Part shown: positions 49,394 through 59,106 of the stretch, in pieces
Numbering within the stretch: position 1 is the stretch's first letter
Layout of the letters: every line of letters starts with the position of its first letter
Assembly: GCF_000719095.1 (NCBI RefSeq)
Contig: NZ_JOEH01000028.1
Span: 1 to 64,000 of the forward strand
From: Streptacidiphilus jeojiense
GTDB lineage: Bacteria; Actinomycetota; Actinomycetes; Streptomycetales; Streptomycetaceae
Direction of reading: 5' to 3'
DNA: 64,000 nt
Made by a program: the position numbers and the translations under genes
Notes under the pieces: model-generated
What the model saw: the letters and a program-made list of their open reading frames with translations, nothing else
Databases searched by the model: none
What the model was told of the DNA's origin: nothing

Positions 49394-50182
49394 CTAGTGC
49401 TCCGAGGGGTGCCGTTCGAAGAACGGTGCGACAGATGTGAGCATCCAGTCGCCGACCGGGTCCTGCGCCAGGTCCAGCAGCACCACCCCGAGCTCCCAGG
49501 GCAGCGGGGCGCGGCCCAGGGCCAGGCCCAGACCCTGGGTCACCGCCGCCTGGTCCTCCGGCTGCCAGCGGTCCAGCTCCACCCCGACGAACAGCTTCTC
49601 CTGGTCGGCCTCGACCCGGGCCAGCACCCGACGGGCCGTCAGCACGACCGGTACCCGGGCGAGTTCGTCCACCACGGCGGCCAGGAACTCCACCGGCTCC
49701 TCGTACGGCTCCGGGACCCGCAGCCCGACCCGCGCACCGCGCTCCTCGGCCGAGCCCTCCCCGGAGGGGCCGTCGGCCGCCCGTCCGCACAGCTCGGCGA
49801 CCCCGGCCGCCGGAACCGGCATACCGATCGCGCCCTCCGGATTGACCACGATGCCGACGCCCAGCGGCATCCCCTGGGCCAGCTCGCGCACCGGCGCGAC
49901 GGTGAAGGACATCGGCCCGGCGACCCGGCGCAGCTGCTCCTCCGAGCTGAACACCGGGACGAAGGGCTGCCCGGCCAGCTCGGTGGTCGGCAGCTCCAGG
50001 GTCCCCGCGTCGTAGCCGCCGCCACCCGGCAGCGGCACCCAGACCACCGAGCGCCGCAACACCTCGACCACCCTCGGGGTGGCGCCGGGGTCGCCCACGG
50101 CGGCGGCCAGCACCCGCTCCAGGTCGTTCGCCGGCCAGCCCGGCTGCGGGCCGTCCGGCTGCGGGGGGATGGCCGGGTGCAT
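49394..50182 (-). CDS. SseB-family protein
   Basis: This 262-aa protein has a clear SseB N-terminal domain (LERVLAAAVGDPGATPRV, followed by VVWVPLPG and TTELAGQPFVPVFSSEEQLR) and an SseB C-terminal domain. SseB overproduction is linked to serine sensitivity in E. coli; the biochemical role is unknown. It is divergent from the gcv riboswitch, close to serine and glycine genes. The start at 50182 is chosen over a GTG 45 bp upstream; neither has a strong site. Confidence 0.82.
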   Translation of the reverse strand: MHPAIPPQPDGPQPGWPANDLERVLAAAVGDPGATPRVVEVLRRSVVWVPLPGGGGYDAGTLELPTTELAGQPFVPVFSSEEQLRRVAGPMSFTVAPVRELAQGMPLGVGIVVNPEGAIGMPVPAAGVAELCGRAADGPSGEGSAEERGARVGLRVPEPYEEPVEFLAAVVDELARVPVVLTARRVLARVEADQEKLFVGVELDRWQPEDQAAVTQGLGLALGRAPLPWELGVVLLDLAQDPVGDWMLTSVAPFFERHPSEH

Positions 50183-50289
50183 CTGCGGGTACCGCCGTTC
50201 TCCGTCACACTGTCGTCTGGCCGACACAGTAGCGGGCCGGGACGTGCCATGATGAGCGCGACCAACAACTCCACACCGGCCGTTCGAAC

Positions 50290-50506
50290 CCGCGCGGGAG
50301 AGCCAGGCCGTACCCCAGGGTGCGCAGCCGGCGCCGAAGGAGCAAGCCCTCCCCGGAATCTCTCAGGCACCCATACCGCACGGGCTAGGCACATCTGGAA
50401 AGCGGTCCGCCACTGGCGGACCCACCAACGGTGCAAGCCGCTGTCCCCTCCTCCTTTCGGTGGGCGACACGGTGAAGCTCTCAGGTCGCAGCGACAGAGG
50501 GGGAGC
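50290..50506 (+). promoter_or_regulatory. Tandem glycine riboswitch
   Basis: Two aptamers are visible. The first has GGGAGAG (50296-50302), CGCCGAAGGAGCAA (50332-50345) and ATCTCTCAGG (near 50359-50367). The second has CATCTGGA (near 50392), CCACCAACGGTGCAA (50422-50436) and GCTCTCAGG (50477-50485), ending in CAGAGGGGGAG. This pattern is the known glycine riboswitch, which turns on glycine cleavage genes. It lies directly ahead of gcvT. Confidence 0.93.
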
Positions 50507-50548
50507 CCCTGCCGCAGCATGTCCTTGAGAGCTATCAGGAGAGTGTCC

Positions 50549-51667
50549 ATGACCCTGCGATACACCGCGCTGGACCAGGTCCACCGCGCCCTCGGCGCCA
50601 CCATGACCGACTTCGCCGGCTGGGACATGCCGCTGCGCTACGGCAGCGAGCGCGAGGAGCACAACGCCGTCCGCACCCGGGCCGGCCTGTTCGACCTCTC
50701 CCACATGGGGGAGATCGCCGTGACCGGCCCGCAGGCCGGGGAACTGCTGGACCACGCGCTGGTCGGCTTCGTCTCGGCGCTGGCCGTGAACAAGGCCCGC
50801 TACACCATGATCTGCGCGGCCGACGGCGGCATCCTGGACGACCTGATCGTCTACCGCACCGGCGGGACGGAGTTCCTGGTCGTCGCCAACGCCTCCAACG
50901 CCCAGCTGGTGCTGGACGAGCTGACGGCGCGCGCCGAGGGCTTCGACGCCGAGGTGCGCGACGACCGCGACGCCTACGCGCTGATCGCGATCCAGGGCCC
51001 GGAGGCGACCGCGATCCTGGCCCCGCTGACCGACGCCGACCTGCCGGCGCTGAAGTACTACACCTCGTTGCCCGCCACCGTGGCCGGCCGCCCGGCGCTG
51101 CTGGCCCGCACCGGCTACACCGGCGAGGACGGCTTCGAGCTGTTCGTGGCCCCCGGCGACGCCGAGCCGCTGTGGAACGCACTGTCCGAGGCGGGCGCGG
51201 CCAAGGGCCTGGTGCCCTGCGGGCTGTCCTGCCGGGACACCCTGCGGCTGGAGGCCGGGATGCCGCTGTACGGGCACGAGCTCAGCACCGAGCTGACCCC
51301 GTTCGACGCCGGCCTGGGCCGGGTGGTCCGCTTCGACAAGACCACCAACGGCGGCGCCTTCGTCGGCCGCGAGGCCCTAGAGAAGGCGGCCGAGCTGGCC
51401 GCCACGCACCCGCCGCGGGTCCGGGTCGGCCTGGTCTCCCCCGGCCGCCGGGTGCCCCGGGCCGGGATGCCGGTGGTGTCGGGCGACGGCACGGTCATCG
51501 GCAGCATCACCTCCGGCGCCCCCTCCCCCACCCTGGGGAAGCCGATCGCGATGGCGTACGTGGACGCCGCGCACGCCGCCCCCGGGACCGCGGTGGCCGT
51601 GGACGTCCGCAGCACGCACGAGCCGGTCGAGGTCGTCGAGCTGCCGTTCTACACGCGCGCCCGATAG
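50549..51667 (+). CDS. gcvT: Aminomethyltransferase (glycine cleavage T protein)
   Basis: GcvT (372 aa) moves the methylene from lipoyl-bound aminomethyl on GcvH to tetrahydrofolate, freeing ammonia. The N-terminal [25 protein letters not shown] and [12 protein letters not shown] segments are typical. The ATG at 50549 has AGGAGAG 7 nt ahead; an ATG 30 bp upstream lies in the riboswitch expression platform. The P and L proteins of the system are not in the window. Confidence 0.96.
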   Translation: MTLRYTALDQVHRALGATMTDFAGWDMPLRYGSEREEHNAVRTRAGLFDLSHMGEIAVTGPQAGELLDHALVGFVSALAVNKARYTMICAADGGILDDLIVYRTGGTEFLVVANASNAQLVLDELTARAEGFDAEVRDDRDAYALIAIQGPEATAILAPLTDADLPALKYYTSLPATVAGRPALLARTGYTGEDGFELFVAPGDAEPLWNALSEAGAAKGLVPCGLSCRDTLRLEAGMPLYGHELSTELTPFDAGLGRVVRFDKTTNGGAFVGREALEKAAELAATHPPRVRVGLVSPGRRVPRAGMPVVSGDGTVIGSITSGAPSPTLGKPIAMAYVDAAHAAPGTAVAVDVRSTHEPVEVVELPFYTRAR

Positions 51668-51732
51668 CCGCCGCCGTCTTCCTGTACGGACCCGTTTCGC
51701 CCTCCCCTTCCTCATCCTGGAGAATCGCAGCC

Positions 51733-52110
51733 ATGAGCAACCCCCAGCACCTCACCTACAGCAAGGAACACGAGTGGCTGACGGCCGTCGAGGACGGCGT
51801 GGCCACCGTGGGGATCACCGCGTTCGCCGCCGACGCGCTCGGTGACGTCGTCTACGTGCAGCTCCCCGAGGTCGGCCAGACCGTCTCCGCCGGCGAGACC
51901 TGCGGCGAGCTGGAGTCGACCAAGTCGGTCAGCGACCTCTACTCCCCCGCCACCGGCGAGGTGGTCGAGGCCAACCAGGCCGTGGTGGACGACCCCGCCC
52001 TGGTCAACTCCGCCCCCTTCGCCGAGGGCTGGCTGTTCAAGATCCGGCTCGACGGCACCCCCGAGGGCCTGCTGACCGCCGACGAGTACTCCGCCCACAC
52101 CGGCGCCTAG
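51733..52110 (+). CDS. gcvH: Glycine cleavage system H protein
   Basis: GcvH (125 aa) carries the lipoyl arm on K64 ([13 protein letters not shown]). KEHEWL and [16 protein letters not shown] are typical. It follows gcvT by 65 bp and is under the same riboswitch. Confidence 0.96.
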   Translation: MSNPQHLTYSKEHEWLTAVEDGVATVGITAFAADALGDVVYVQLPEVGQTVSAGETCGELESTKSVSDLYSPATGEVVEANQAVVDDPALVNSAPFAEGWLFKIRLDGTPEGLLTADEYSAHTGA

Positions 52111-52130
52111 TCCTTTAGGGAACGAAAGAC

Positions 52131-53396
52131 ATGACGGTTCTGAACCAGTCCCTGCACTCCCTCGACCCCGAGGTCGCTGCGGCGGTGGACGCCGAGCTGC
52201 ACCGCCAGCAGTCCACCCTGGAGATGATCGCCTCCGAGAACTTCGCCCCGGTGGCGGTGCTGGAGGCACAGGGCTCGGTCCTCACCAACAAGTACGCCGA
52301 GGGCTACCCGGGCCGCCGCTACTACGGCGGCTGCGAGCACGTCGACGTGGTCGAGCAGCTGGCGATCGACCGGGTCAAGGAGCTGTTCGGCGCGGAGCAC
52401 GCCAACGTCCAGCCGCACTCGGGCGCCTCGGCCAACGCCGCGGCGATGTTCGCGCTGCTCAAGCCGGGCGACACCATCCTGGGCCTGGACCTGGCCCACG
52501 GCGGGCACCTGACCCACGGCATGAAGATCAACTTCTCCGGCAAGCTCTACAACGTGGCCGCGTACCACGTGGACGCCGAGACCAACCTGGTCGACATGGA
52601 CGAGGTCGAGCGACTCGCCAAGGAGCACCAGCCGCAGCTGATCATCGCGGGCTGGTCCGCCTACCCGCGGCAGCTGGACTTCGCCGCGTTCCGGCGGATC
52701 GCCGACTCGGTGGGCGCGCTGCTGATGGTGGACATGGCGCACTTCGCCGGCCTGGTGGCGGCGGGGCTGCACCCCTCGCCGGTCCCCTACGCCGACGTGG
52801 TCACCACCACCACCCACAAGACCCTCGGCGGTCCGCGCGGCGGCGTGATCCTCTCCAAGGCCGAGTACGCCAAGAAGATCAACTCCGCGGTCTTCCCGGG
52901 CCAGCAGGGCGGTCCGCTGGAGCATGTGATCGCGGCCAAGGCGGTCTCCTTCAAGGTCGCGGCGACGGACGAGTTCAAGGACCGGCAGCGGCGTACCCTC
53001 GAAGGCGCGAAGATCCTCGCCGAGCGGCTCACCCGCCCGGACGCCACCGAGGCCGGCGTGTCGGTGCTCTCCGGCGGCACCGACGTCCACCTGGTCCTGG
53101 TGGACCTGCGGAAGTCCGAGCTGGACGGCCAGCAGGCGGAGGACCGGCTGCACGCGGTCGGCATCACCGTCAACCGCAACGCGGTTCCCTTCGACCCGCG
53201 TCCGCCGATGGTCACCTCGGGCCTGCGGATCGGCGCTCCGGCGCTGGCCACCCGTGGGTTCGGCGCGGAGGACTTCGCGGAGGTGGCCGATGTCATCGCG
53301 GAGGCGCTGAAGCCGTCTTTCGACGAGAAGCGTGAAGCGCTGGCGCAGCGGGTTGCTGCGTTGGCGGCTAAGTACCCGCTCTACCCGGAGCTGTAG
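52131..53396 (+). CDS. glyA: Serine hydroxymethyltransferase
   Basis: GlyA (421 aa) interconverts serine and glycine with tetrahydrofolate and PLP. The PLP lysine is K230 ([13 protein letters not shown]), and EMIASENF and [12 protein letters not shown] are typical. It starts 20 bp after gcvH and is co-transcribed, so glycine induces both its breakdown and its conversion to serine. Confidence 0.97.
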   Translation: MTVLNQSLHSLDPEVAAAVDAELHRQQSTLEMIASENFAPVAVLEAQGSVLTNKYAEGYPGRRYYGGCEHVDVVEQLAIDRVKELFGAEHANVQPHSGASANAAAMFALLKPGDTILGLDLAHGGHLTHGMKINFSGKLYNVAAYHVDAETNLVDMDEVERLAKEHQPQLIIAGWSAYPRQLDFAAFRRIADSVGALLMVDMAHFAGLVAAGLHPSPVPYADVVTTTTHKTLGGPRGGVILSKAEYAKKINSAVFPGQQGGPLEHVIAAKAVSFKVAATDEFKDRQRRTLEGAKILAERLTRPDATEAGVSVLSGGTDVHLVLVDLRKSELDGQQAEDRLHAVGITVNRNAVPFDPRPPMVTSGLRIGAPALATRGFGAEDFAEVADVIAEALKPSFDEKREALAQRVAALAAKYPLYPEL

Positions 53397-53439
53397 TCCG
53401 GGACCGGGGGCGCGGGTTGCTGTCGGAAGCGGTCCACTG

Positions 53440-53478
53440 CGTAGGTGGTGGGTTGCTCGCGCAGTTCCCCGCGCCCCT
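53440..53478 (+). repeat. Half copy of the intergenic palindromic repeat (copy 5)
   Basis: The core GCGCAGTTCCCCGCGCCCCT (53459-53478) and a GTAGGTGGT flank like that of copy 4 are present, but the complementary arm is missing. It lies between glyA and sdaA. Confidence 0.75.
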
Positions 53479-53515
53479 GGGGGGTTGCAACTTTCTCTCT
53501 CTGTAAAGGTTCACC

Positions 53516-54883
53516 GTGGCCATCAGCGTCTTCGACCTCTTCTCCATCGGGATCGGGCCCTCCAGCTCGCACACCGTCGGACCGATGCGCGCGGCCCGGA
53601 TGTTCGCCCGGCGGCTGAAGTCCGAGGGCGTGCTGGCACAGACCGTCTCGGTGCGGGCCGAGCTCTTCGGCTCGCTCGGCGCGACCGGGCACGGGCACGG
53701 CACCCCCAAGGCGGTCCTGCTGGGGCTGGAGGGGAACTCCCCGCGCACCGTGGACATCCTGCAGGCGGACCTGGACGTGGAGCGGATCAAGGCGGAGCGG
53801 CGGCTGCGACTGCTGGGCCTGCACGAGATCGCCTTCGACGCCGACACCCAGGTGGTGCTGCACCGCCGCAGGTCACTGCCGTACCACGCGAACGGGATGA
53901 CCCTCTGCGCCTACGACGCGGCCGGGGTTCCGCTGCTGGAGAAGACCTACTACTCGGTCGGCGGCGGCTTCGTGGTGGACGAGGACGCCATCGGCGCGGA
54001 CCGGGTCAAGCCCGACGACACCGTGCTGCGCTACCCCTTCCGCACCGGCGCCGACCTGCTGCGCTGGACCAACGAGACCGGGCTCTCGGTCTCCGCGCTG
54101 ATGATGGAGAACGAGAAGGCCTGGCGGTCGGAGCCGGAGATCCGGGCGGGTCTGCTGGAGATCTGGCGGGTCATGCAGGAGTGCGTCCGCAACGGCATGA
54201 ACCACGAGGGCATCCTGCCCGGCGGCCTCAAGGTCCGGCGCCGGGCCGCACCGGCGGCGCGGGCGCTGCGGGTCGAGGGCATCGGCCCGGCCAACGCGAT
54301 GGAGTGGGTCACCCTCTACGCGATGGCCGTCAACGAGGAGAACGCCTCCGGCGGCCGGGTGGTCACCGCCCCGACCAACGGCGCGGCCGGCATCATCCCG
54401 GCGGTGCTGCACTACTACCTGAACTTCATCCCGGGCGCCGACGACGAAGGCATCGTCCGCTTCATGCTGACGGCCGGCGCCATCGGGATGCTCTTCAAGG
54501 AGAACGCCTCCATCTCCGGCGCCGAGGTCGGCTGCCAGGGAGAGGTCGGCTCGGCCTGCTCGATGGCCGCGGGCGGCCTCGCCGAGGTGCTGGGCGGCAC
54601 CCCCGAGCAGGTCGAGAACGCCGCCGAGATCGGCATCGAGCACAACCTCGGCCTCACCTGCGACCCGGTCGGCGGACTGGTGCAGATCCCCTGCATCGAA
54701 CGCAACGGGATGGCCTCGGTCAAGGCGGTCACCGCCGCCCGGATGGCCCTGCGCGGCGACGGCCGCCACCACGTCTCCCTGGACAAGGCCATCAAGACCA
54801 TGAAGGAGACCGGCGCCGACATGAAGGTCAAGTACAAGGAGACCAGCCGCGGCGGCCTCGCCGTCAACGTCATCGAGTGCTAG
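53516..54883 (+). CDS. sdaA: L-serine ammonia-lyase (iron-sulfur, single chain)
   Basis: This 455-aa enzyme deaminates L-serine to pyruvate and ammonia using a 4Fe-4S cluster. The N-terminal beta domain ([20 protein letters not shown]) and the C-terminal alpha domain are fused. Conserved cysteines C340, C348, C382 and C393 include the cluster ligands. The GTG at 53516 has AAAGG ahead. Together with glyA and gcvTH it drains glycine to pyruvate. The half repeat before it may mark a partial end of the gcv transcript. Confidence 0.95.
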   Translation: MAISVFDLFSIGIGPSSSHTVGPMRAARMFARRLKSEGVLAQTVSVRAELFGSLGATGHGHGTPKAVLLGLEGNSPRTVDILQADLDVERIKAERRLRLLGLHEIAFDADTQVVLHRRRSLPYHANGMTLCAYDAAGVPLLEKTYYSVGGGFVVDEDAIGADRVKPDDTVLRYPFRTGADLLRWTNETGLSVSALMMENEKAWRSEPEIRAGLLEIWRVMQECVRNGMNHEGILPGGLKVRRRAAPAARALRVEGIGPANAMEWVTLYAMAVNEENASGGRVVTAPTNGAAGIIPAVLHYYLNFIPGADDEGIVRFMLTAGAIGMLFKENASISGAEVGCQGEVGSACSMAAGGLAEVLGGTPEQVENAAEIGIEHNLGLTCDPVGGLVQIPCIERNGMASVKAVTAARMALRGDGRHHVSLDKAIKTMKETGADMKVKYKETSRGGLAVNVIEC

Positions 54884-54923
54884 GACGGCTCCGCACGAGC
54901 GCTGGCCGAGCACTGGTCAAAAG

Positions 54924-55649
54924 TCAGAGGCCCCAGAGCCCCTTGGCGAGGGTGGTGATCCCGCCGGCCAGGGAGAGCAGCAGTACCGTCTGCCGGGCCC
55001 GGTGCTCCGGCACCCGTTGGGCCAGGGCCTTCCCGATCACGGAGCCCGCTGCGATCCCGGCTCCGACCAGCAGCCAGGGTACGGGCGTGAGGTGCGGGAC
55101 GCCCTTGGCCGCGATCGAGAGCGCGTTCACCACGACCCCGTAGAACTGGGCGTTCGGGACGAACTCCTGTGCCGTCCAGTCCGCGTTGACCGCGTACAGG
55201 GACAGCGCCGGGCCGCCGACTCCGGCCGAGGAGTTCATGAAGCCGCTGGCCGCGCCCGCGGCCACGGCTCCCCGGACGCCGCGCAGGGCGGGCACCCGGG
55301 TGCCGCCCATCACCAGCAGCACGCTCGCGGCGACCAAGGCCCCCATGCCGGTGAGCAGCACCGGTTCGGGCAGCCGGGTGACCACCCAACTGCCGACCGG
55401 CACGGTGCACGCGGCCGCGGCGACCAGGGGCAGCATCGCGGTCGGGCGAACCCGCCGCCAACCCTCGGTGAGACCGATCGCGCTGATGACCCCCGCCGCG
55501 CAGTTGGACAGCAGCACACCCTGGGCCGGACCGAGGAGCAGCACCAGCACCGGCGCGGCGACCAGGGCGAACCCGATCCCCGACATCCGCTGCACGGACG
55601 CGCCCAGCAGGATCGTGCAGCCCAGCAGCAGGTCGGCGGTCTCGCTCAT
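54924..55649 (-). CDS. TauE/SafE-type membrane permease
   Basis: This 241-aa protein has about seven to eight helices and the two-repeat Gly-rich layout of the TauE/SafE family (SGIGFALVAAPVLVLLL, SGFMNSSAGVGGPA), which exports sulfite or organosulfur anions in some bacteria. The ATG at 55649 is chosen because the frame upstream reads into the divergent gene. It is divergent from the ArsR-like gene with 55 bp between. Confidence 0.88.
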   Translation of the reverse strand: MSETADLLLGCTILLGASVQRMSGIGFALVAAPVLVLLLGPAQGVLLSNCAAGVISAIGLTEGWRRVRPTAMLPLVAAAACTVPVGSWVVTRLPEPVLLTGMGALVAASVLLVMGGTRVPALRGVRGAVAAGAASGFMNSSAGVGGPALSLYAVNADWTAQEFVPNAQFYGVVVNALSIAAKGVPHLTPVPWLLVGAGIAAGSVIGKALAQRVPEHRARQTVLLLSLAGGITTLAKGLWGL

Positions 55650-55704
55650 GCGATCATCCCATCGCCTGTCGGCATGGGAGCGAAGTGATTTAGCGTGCAG
55701 CTTC

Positions 55705-56709
55705 ATGGTCCGATTCCGGCTCGGCCTCGCCGACCTCGCCTCCACCGCCTTCGCCTGCTCCGCCCTGCAGGAGGCGGTGCTGAGCATCCGCATGTGGACC
55801 CACCCCGGCTACTACGCCGAGCAGATCCCCTGGTTCCGGCGCCTGCGGGACGACTTCGAACTCCTTGACCCCGCCGACACCGGGCTGCTGCTCTCCCTGG
55901 TGGCGTCCAACCGGTGGATCCCCGACTTCCTGACCCCCAGGCCCAGCAGCCCCTCGCCCAGCTTCCCCGACGAACTGGCGGCCCTGCGGGCCACCCCGCC
56001 GGAGCTGATCCGCGCCGACCTGGGCCGCACCTACCTGCCGCACGACCGCGTCCTGCCGGCGCCGCTGCGCGAGGGCCTGGACGACCCGGCCCGCCTGCTC
56101 GCCCGCATCGCCGACGCGATCGAGGCCTACTGGGACCGCTGCCTCGCCCCCGCCTGGTGGCCACGGGCCCGCTCGGTGCTCGACGCGGACATCGTGTACC
56201 GCGCCCGCAGGCTCGCCCAGGGCGGGGCCGACGCGCTCTTCGCCGACATCGACCCACGACTGCGCTGGCAGCAGGGCACACTGACGATCGCCTGGGACCA
56301 CTGGCCCGACCTGCCGTCCGGCGAGGTGCCGGTCGACGGCAAGGGTCTCGTGCTCGTCCCGACCCTCTTCGCCCAGGGCGCCATCACCGCGATCGAGCCC
56401 GGTGCCGCCCCGCTGATCATCTATCCGGCCCGCGGGCGGGCCACCATGGCGGAGACGGTCTCGCCCCCGCCCACCGACGCGGCACTGGAACGCCTGCTCG
56501 GCCGGGCCCGGGCCCGACTGCTGGTCCTGCTCGGCGAGCCCGCGTCCACCACCGAGCTGGCCCGCCGGCTCGGCGTCACCCCGGCGGCGGTGAGCCAGCA
56601 CCTCGGCGTGCTGCTGCAGGCGCGGCTGCTGCACCGGGCCCGCCACGGCCGGAGCGTGCTCTACGCCCGCACCGCTCTCGGCGACGACCTCTGCCGCGGA
56701 AACGGCTGA
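55705..56709 (+). CDS. ArsR-like winged-helix regulator with DUF5937-type N-terminus
   Basis: This 334-aa protein has a long N-terminal domain (about 1-245) and a C-terminal ArsR-type HTH (about 255-330, TTELARRLGVTPAAVSQHLGVLLQ). The arrangement is common in actinobacteria. No metal-binding cysteine pair of classic ArsR is seen. It may control the divergent TauE gene. Confidence 0.85.
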   Translation: MVRFRLGLADLASTAFACSALQEAVLSIRMWTHPGYYAEQIPWFRRLRDDFELLDPADTGLLLSLVASNRWIPDFLTPRPSSPSPSFPDELAALRATPPELIRADLGRTYLPHDRVLPAPLREGLDDPARLLARIADAIEAYWDRCLAPAWWPRARSVLDADIVYRARRLAQGGADALFADIDPRLRWQQGTLTIAWDHWPDLPSGEVPVDGKGLVLVPTLFAQGAITAIEPGAAPLIIYPARGRATMAETVSPPPTDAALERLLGRARARLLVLLGEPASTTELARRLGVTPAAVSQHLGVLLQARLLHRARHGRSVLYARTALGDDLCRGNG

Positions 56710-56721
56710 CCGGCACGGGCG

Positions 56722-57510
56722 CTACTGGTCCCGGGCCGCCGCGTCGGGGACGGTGCCGCGGATGCGTTCCAGGACGCGGGTGCGCAGTCGGGTGAACTCC
56801 GGGTCCGCGCGGGTGGTCAGCTGGTCGCGCCGGACCGGCAGGCCGACCTCGATCTGCTCCAGCACCACGGTCGGCGACCGGCTCAGCACCAGGACGCGTT
56901 CGCCCAGGTAGACCGCCTCGTCGATGTCGTGGGTGACGAACAGGACGGTCATCCCGCGCTCGGTCCAGAGCCGGCGCACCAGGTCCTCCAGGTCGGCCCG
57001 GGTCTGCGCGTCGACGGCCGCGAACGGCTCGTCCATCAGCAGCACCTCGGGCCGGTACGCCAGCGCCCTGGCGATGGCCACCCGTTGCTGCATGCCGCCG
57101 GAGAGCTCCCACGGGTAGGCGCGGCCGGCCTCGGCCAGGCCGACCGTCGCCAGCGCCTCGGCAGCCCGGGTGCGGCGCTCGGTCCGCGACAGGCCCTTGC
57201 GGTGACGCAGCGGCAGTTCGACGTTGTCGCCGACCCGCAGCCAGGGGTAGAGGCTGCGGCCGTACTCCTGGAAGACGATGGCGAGTCCCGGCCGGGGCCC
57301 GGTCACCGGGGAGCCGTCCAGCAGGACCGAACCCGCGCTCGGCCGCAGCAGCCCCGCGACGCACTTCAGCAGCGTGGTCTTGCCGCAGCCGGACGGGCCG
57401 ACCAGGCACACCAACTCGCCCTGCGCCAGGGTGAAGTCGATGTCGCGGATCGCCTCGACCGAGCGTCCGGTGCCCTCGTAGACCTTCCGGAGGTGCCTGA
57501 TCTCAAGCAT
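56722..57510 (-). CDS. ABC importer ATP-binding protein (SsuB/TauB/NrtD type)
   Basis: This 262-aa ATPase has Walker A GPSGCGKTT, signature LSGGMQQR and Walker B LLMDEPFAAVD. It belongs to the sulfonate/nitrate/taurine/thiamine-precursor importers. The ATG at 57510 overlaps the permease stop by 8 bp. It is the last gene of the operon and converges with the ArsR-like gene. Confidence 0.93.
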   Translation of the reverse strand: MLEIRHLRKVYEGTGRSVEAIRDIDFTLAQGELVCLVGPSGCGKTTLLKCVAGLLRPSAGSVLLDGSPVTGPRPGLAIVFQEYGRSLYPWLRVGDNVELPLRHRKGLSRTERRTRAAEALATVGLAEAGRAYPWELSGGMQQRVAIARALAYRPEVLLMDEPFAAVDAQTRADLEDLVRRLWTERGMTVLFVTHDIDEAVYLGERVLVLSRSPTVVLEQIEVGLPVRRDQLTTRADPEFTRLRTRVLERIRGTVPDAAARDQ

Positions 57511-58318
57511 GTCCGCCCCCTCCCTCCCGCCGCGCCCCGCGCAGCCCGTGGTACCAGCCGAGCACGCGCTGCTCGACCAGCCGGAACAGCAGCGACAGGA
57601 CCACTCCCAGCAGGCCGAGGACCAGGATCCCGGTCCACATCTCCGGGATGGCGAAGCTGCGTTGGAACTCGACGACGGTGAAGCCGATGCCGCTACTGGC
57701 AGCGAACATCTCACTGATGACCATCAGGATGATCCCGATGGAGAGCGCCTGCCGCAGCCCTGCCATGATCTGCGGGCCGGCCGAGGGCAGTACCAGGCGC
57801 AGCAGCCGGCGGCCGCCCCGGACGCCGTAGCAGCGGGCGGTCTCGTCCGCCACCTGGTCCACCGCCCGGACCCCCTCGACGGTGTTGAGCAGCACCGGCC
57901 AGAAGCAGCCGAAGGCGATGACCACGACCTTCATGGTGTCGCCGATACCGGCGAAGAGCATGATGACCGGCACCAGCACCGGGGGCGGAACGGCACGGAA
58001 CAGTTCCAGCACCGGCTCGGCCACCGCCCGCGCGGTGCGGTAGGAGCCGAGCAGCACGCCGCAGCCGACACCGGCCGCCCCGGCCAGCGCATAGCCGCCG
58101 AGCAGGCGGAGCACGCTCGGCAGCACATCGGTGCGGAGCCGCTCCGGGGTCCACACCCTGCCGAAGGTCGACACGATCCGGTGCAGCGGCGGCTCGTAGA
58201 AGCTGGTGCTGCCGGCCGAGGCGAACCACCACACCGTCACCAGGACCGCGGGCAGCCCGACCACCAGCAGCAGCGCGCCGCCCATGCGGAGTGCGGCTCT
58301 CACACCGGCACCGCTCAC
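57503..58318 (-). CDS. ABC importer permease 2 (SsuC/TauC type)
   Basis: This 271-aa permease has six helices and the family EAA loop (ARCYGVRGGRRLLRLVLPSA). The GTG start overlaps the previous permease stop by 4 nt (GTGA) with GGAGG 9 nt ahead. Confidence 0.9.
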   Translation of the reverse strand: MSGAGVRAALRMGGALLLVVGLPAVLVTVWWFASAGSTSFYEPPLHRIVSTFGRVWTPERLRTDVLPSVLRLLGGYALAGAAGVGCGVLLGSYRTARAVAEPVLELFRAVPPPVLVPVIMLFAGIGDTMKVVVIAFGCFWPVLLNTVEGVRAVDQVADETARCYGVRGGRRLLRLVLPSAGPQIMAGLRQALSIGIILMVISEMFAASSGIGFTVVEFQRSFAIPEMWTGILVLGLLGVVLSLLFRLVEQRVLGWYHGLRGARREGGGGHA

Positions 58319-59106
58319 ACCGGCACCTCCCCGCGTACCGACTGGTGCCAGGCCAGGGCGCGGCGCTCCACCGCGCGGGCGCCGACGTTGACCACCACCC
58401 CCAGCAGCCCGGTGACCAGGATCAGTGCGTACATCTCCGGCACCGCCTGGGAGTCCTGGGCGACCGCGATCAGGTTGCCCAAGCCCGGTGCGCCGATCAC
58501 CAGTTCGGCGGTGATCGCGAGGATCAGCGCGACCGCGGCGGCCAGCCGCACGCCGGTCATGAGGTACGGCAGGGCGGTCGGCCACAGCACGTGCCGCAGC
58601 CGGGCCCAGGGGCCCAGGCCGTAGGCCCTGGCCGTCTCCTCCGCCACCGGGTCGACGTCCTGGGCCCCGTAGAGGACCTGGACCAGCACCTGCCAGAACG
58701 AGGCGTAGACCACCAGCACCAGCACCGAGGCGATCTCGGTGCCGTAGACCAGCACCACCAGCGGGATCAGCGCCACCGAGGGGATCGGCCGTAGGAACTC
58801 GATGGTCGACGCGGTGGCCCGGCGCAGGTACGGGACGAGGGCGATCACGAACCCCGCGGCGATCCCGGCGGCGGTGGCGATGGCCAGGCCCAGCGCCCAA
58901 CCGGTCAGCGTGTCGCCGAGCGCCGACCAGAAGGTGCCGTCCCCGAGCTCCCGGCCCAGGGCCGCGACGGTGCGGCTGAACGGCGGCAGGAACCGGCCGT
59001 CGACCAGCCCGGTCCGGGTCACCGCCTCCCACAGCGCCGCGAAGGCCACCAGCCCGGCCGTGCCGAGGGCCGCTCCGCGCGGCCCCGCGGGTGCGGTCCG
59101 GCTCAC
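58315..59106 (-). CDS. ABC importer permease 1 (SsuC/TauC type)
   Basis: This 263-aa permease has six helices and the EAA loop (ETARAYGLGPWARLRHVLWPTA). The GTG start overlaps the stop of the binding protein gene by 4 nt. Two different permease genes suggest a heterodimeric channel, while many SsuC systems use a single permease. Confidence 0.9.
   Translation of the reverse strand: MSRTAPAGPRGAALGTAGLVAFAALWEAVTRTGLVDGRFLPPFSRTVAALGRELGDGTFWSALGDTLTGWALGLAIATAAGIAAGFVIALVPYLRRATASTIEFLRPIPSVALIPLVVLVYGTEIASVLVLVVYASFWQVLVQVLYGAQDVDPVAEETARAYGLGPWARLRHVLWPTALPYLMTGVRLAAAVALILAITAELVIGAPGLGNLIAVAQDSQAVPEMYALILVTGLLGVVVNVGARAVERRALAWHQSVRGEVPV

Noticed and set aside
57503..59032. A continuous 509-codon frame that looks like a two-permease fusion
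   Set aside because: Its first half is out of phase with the true upstream permease; the GTG at 58318 with GGAGG starts the real gene.
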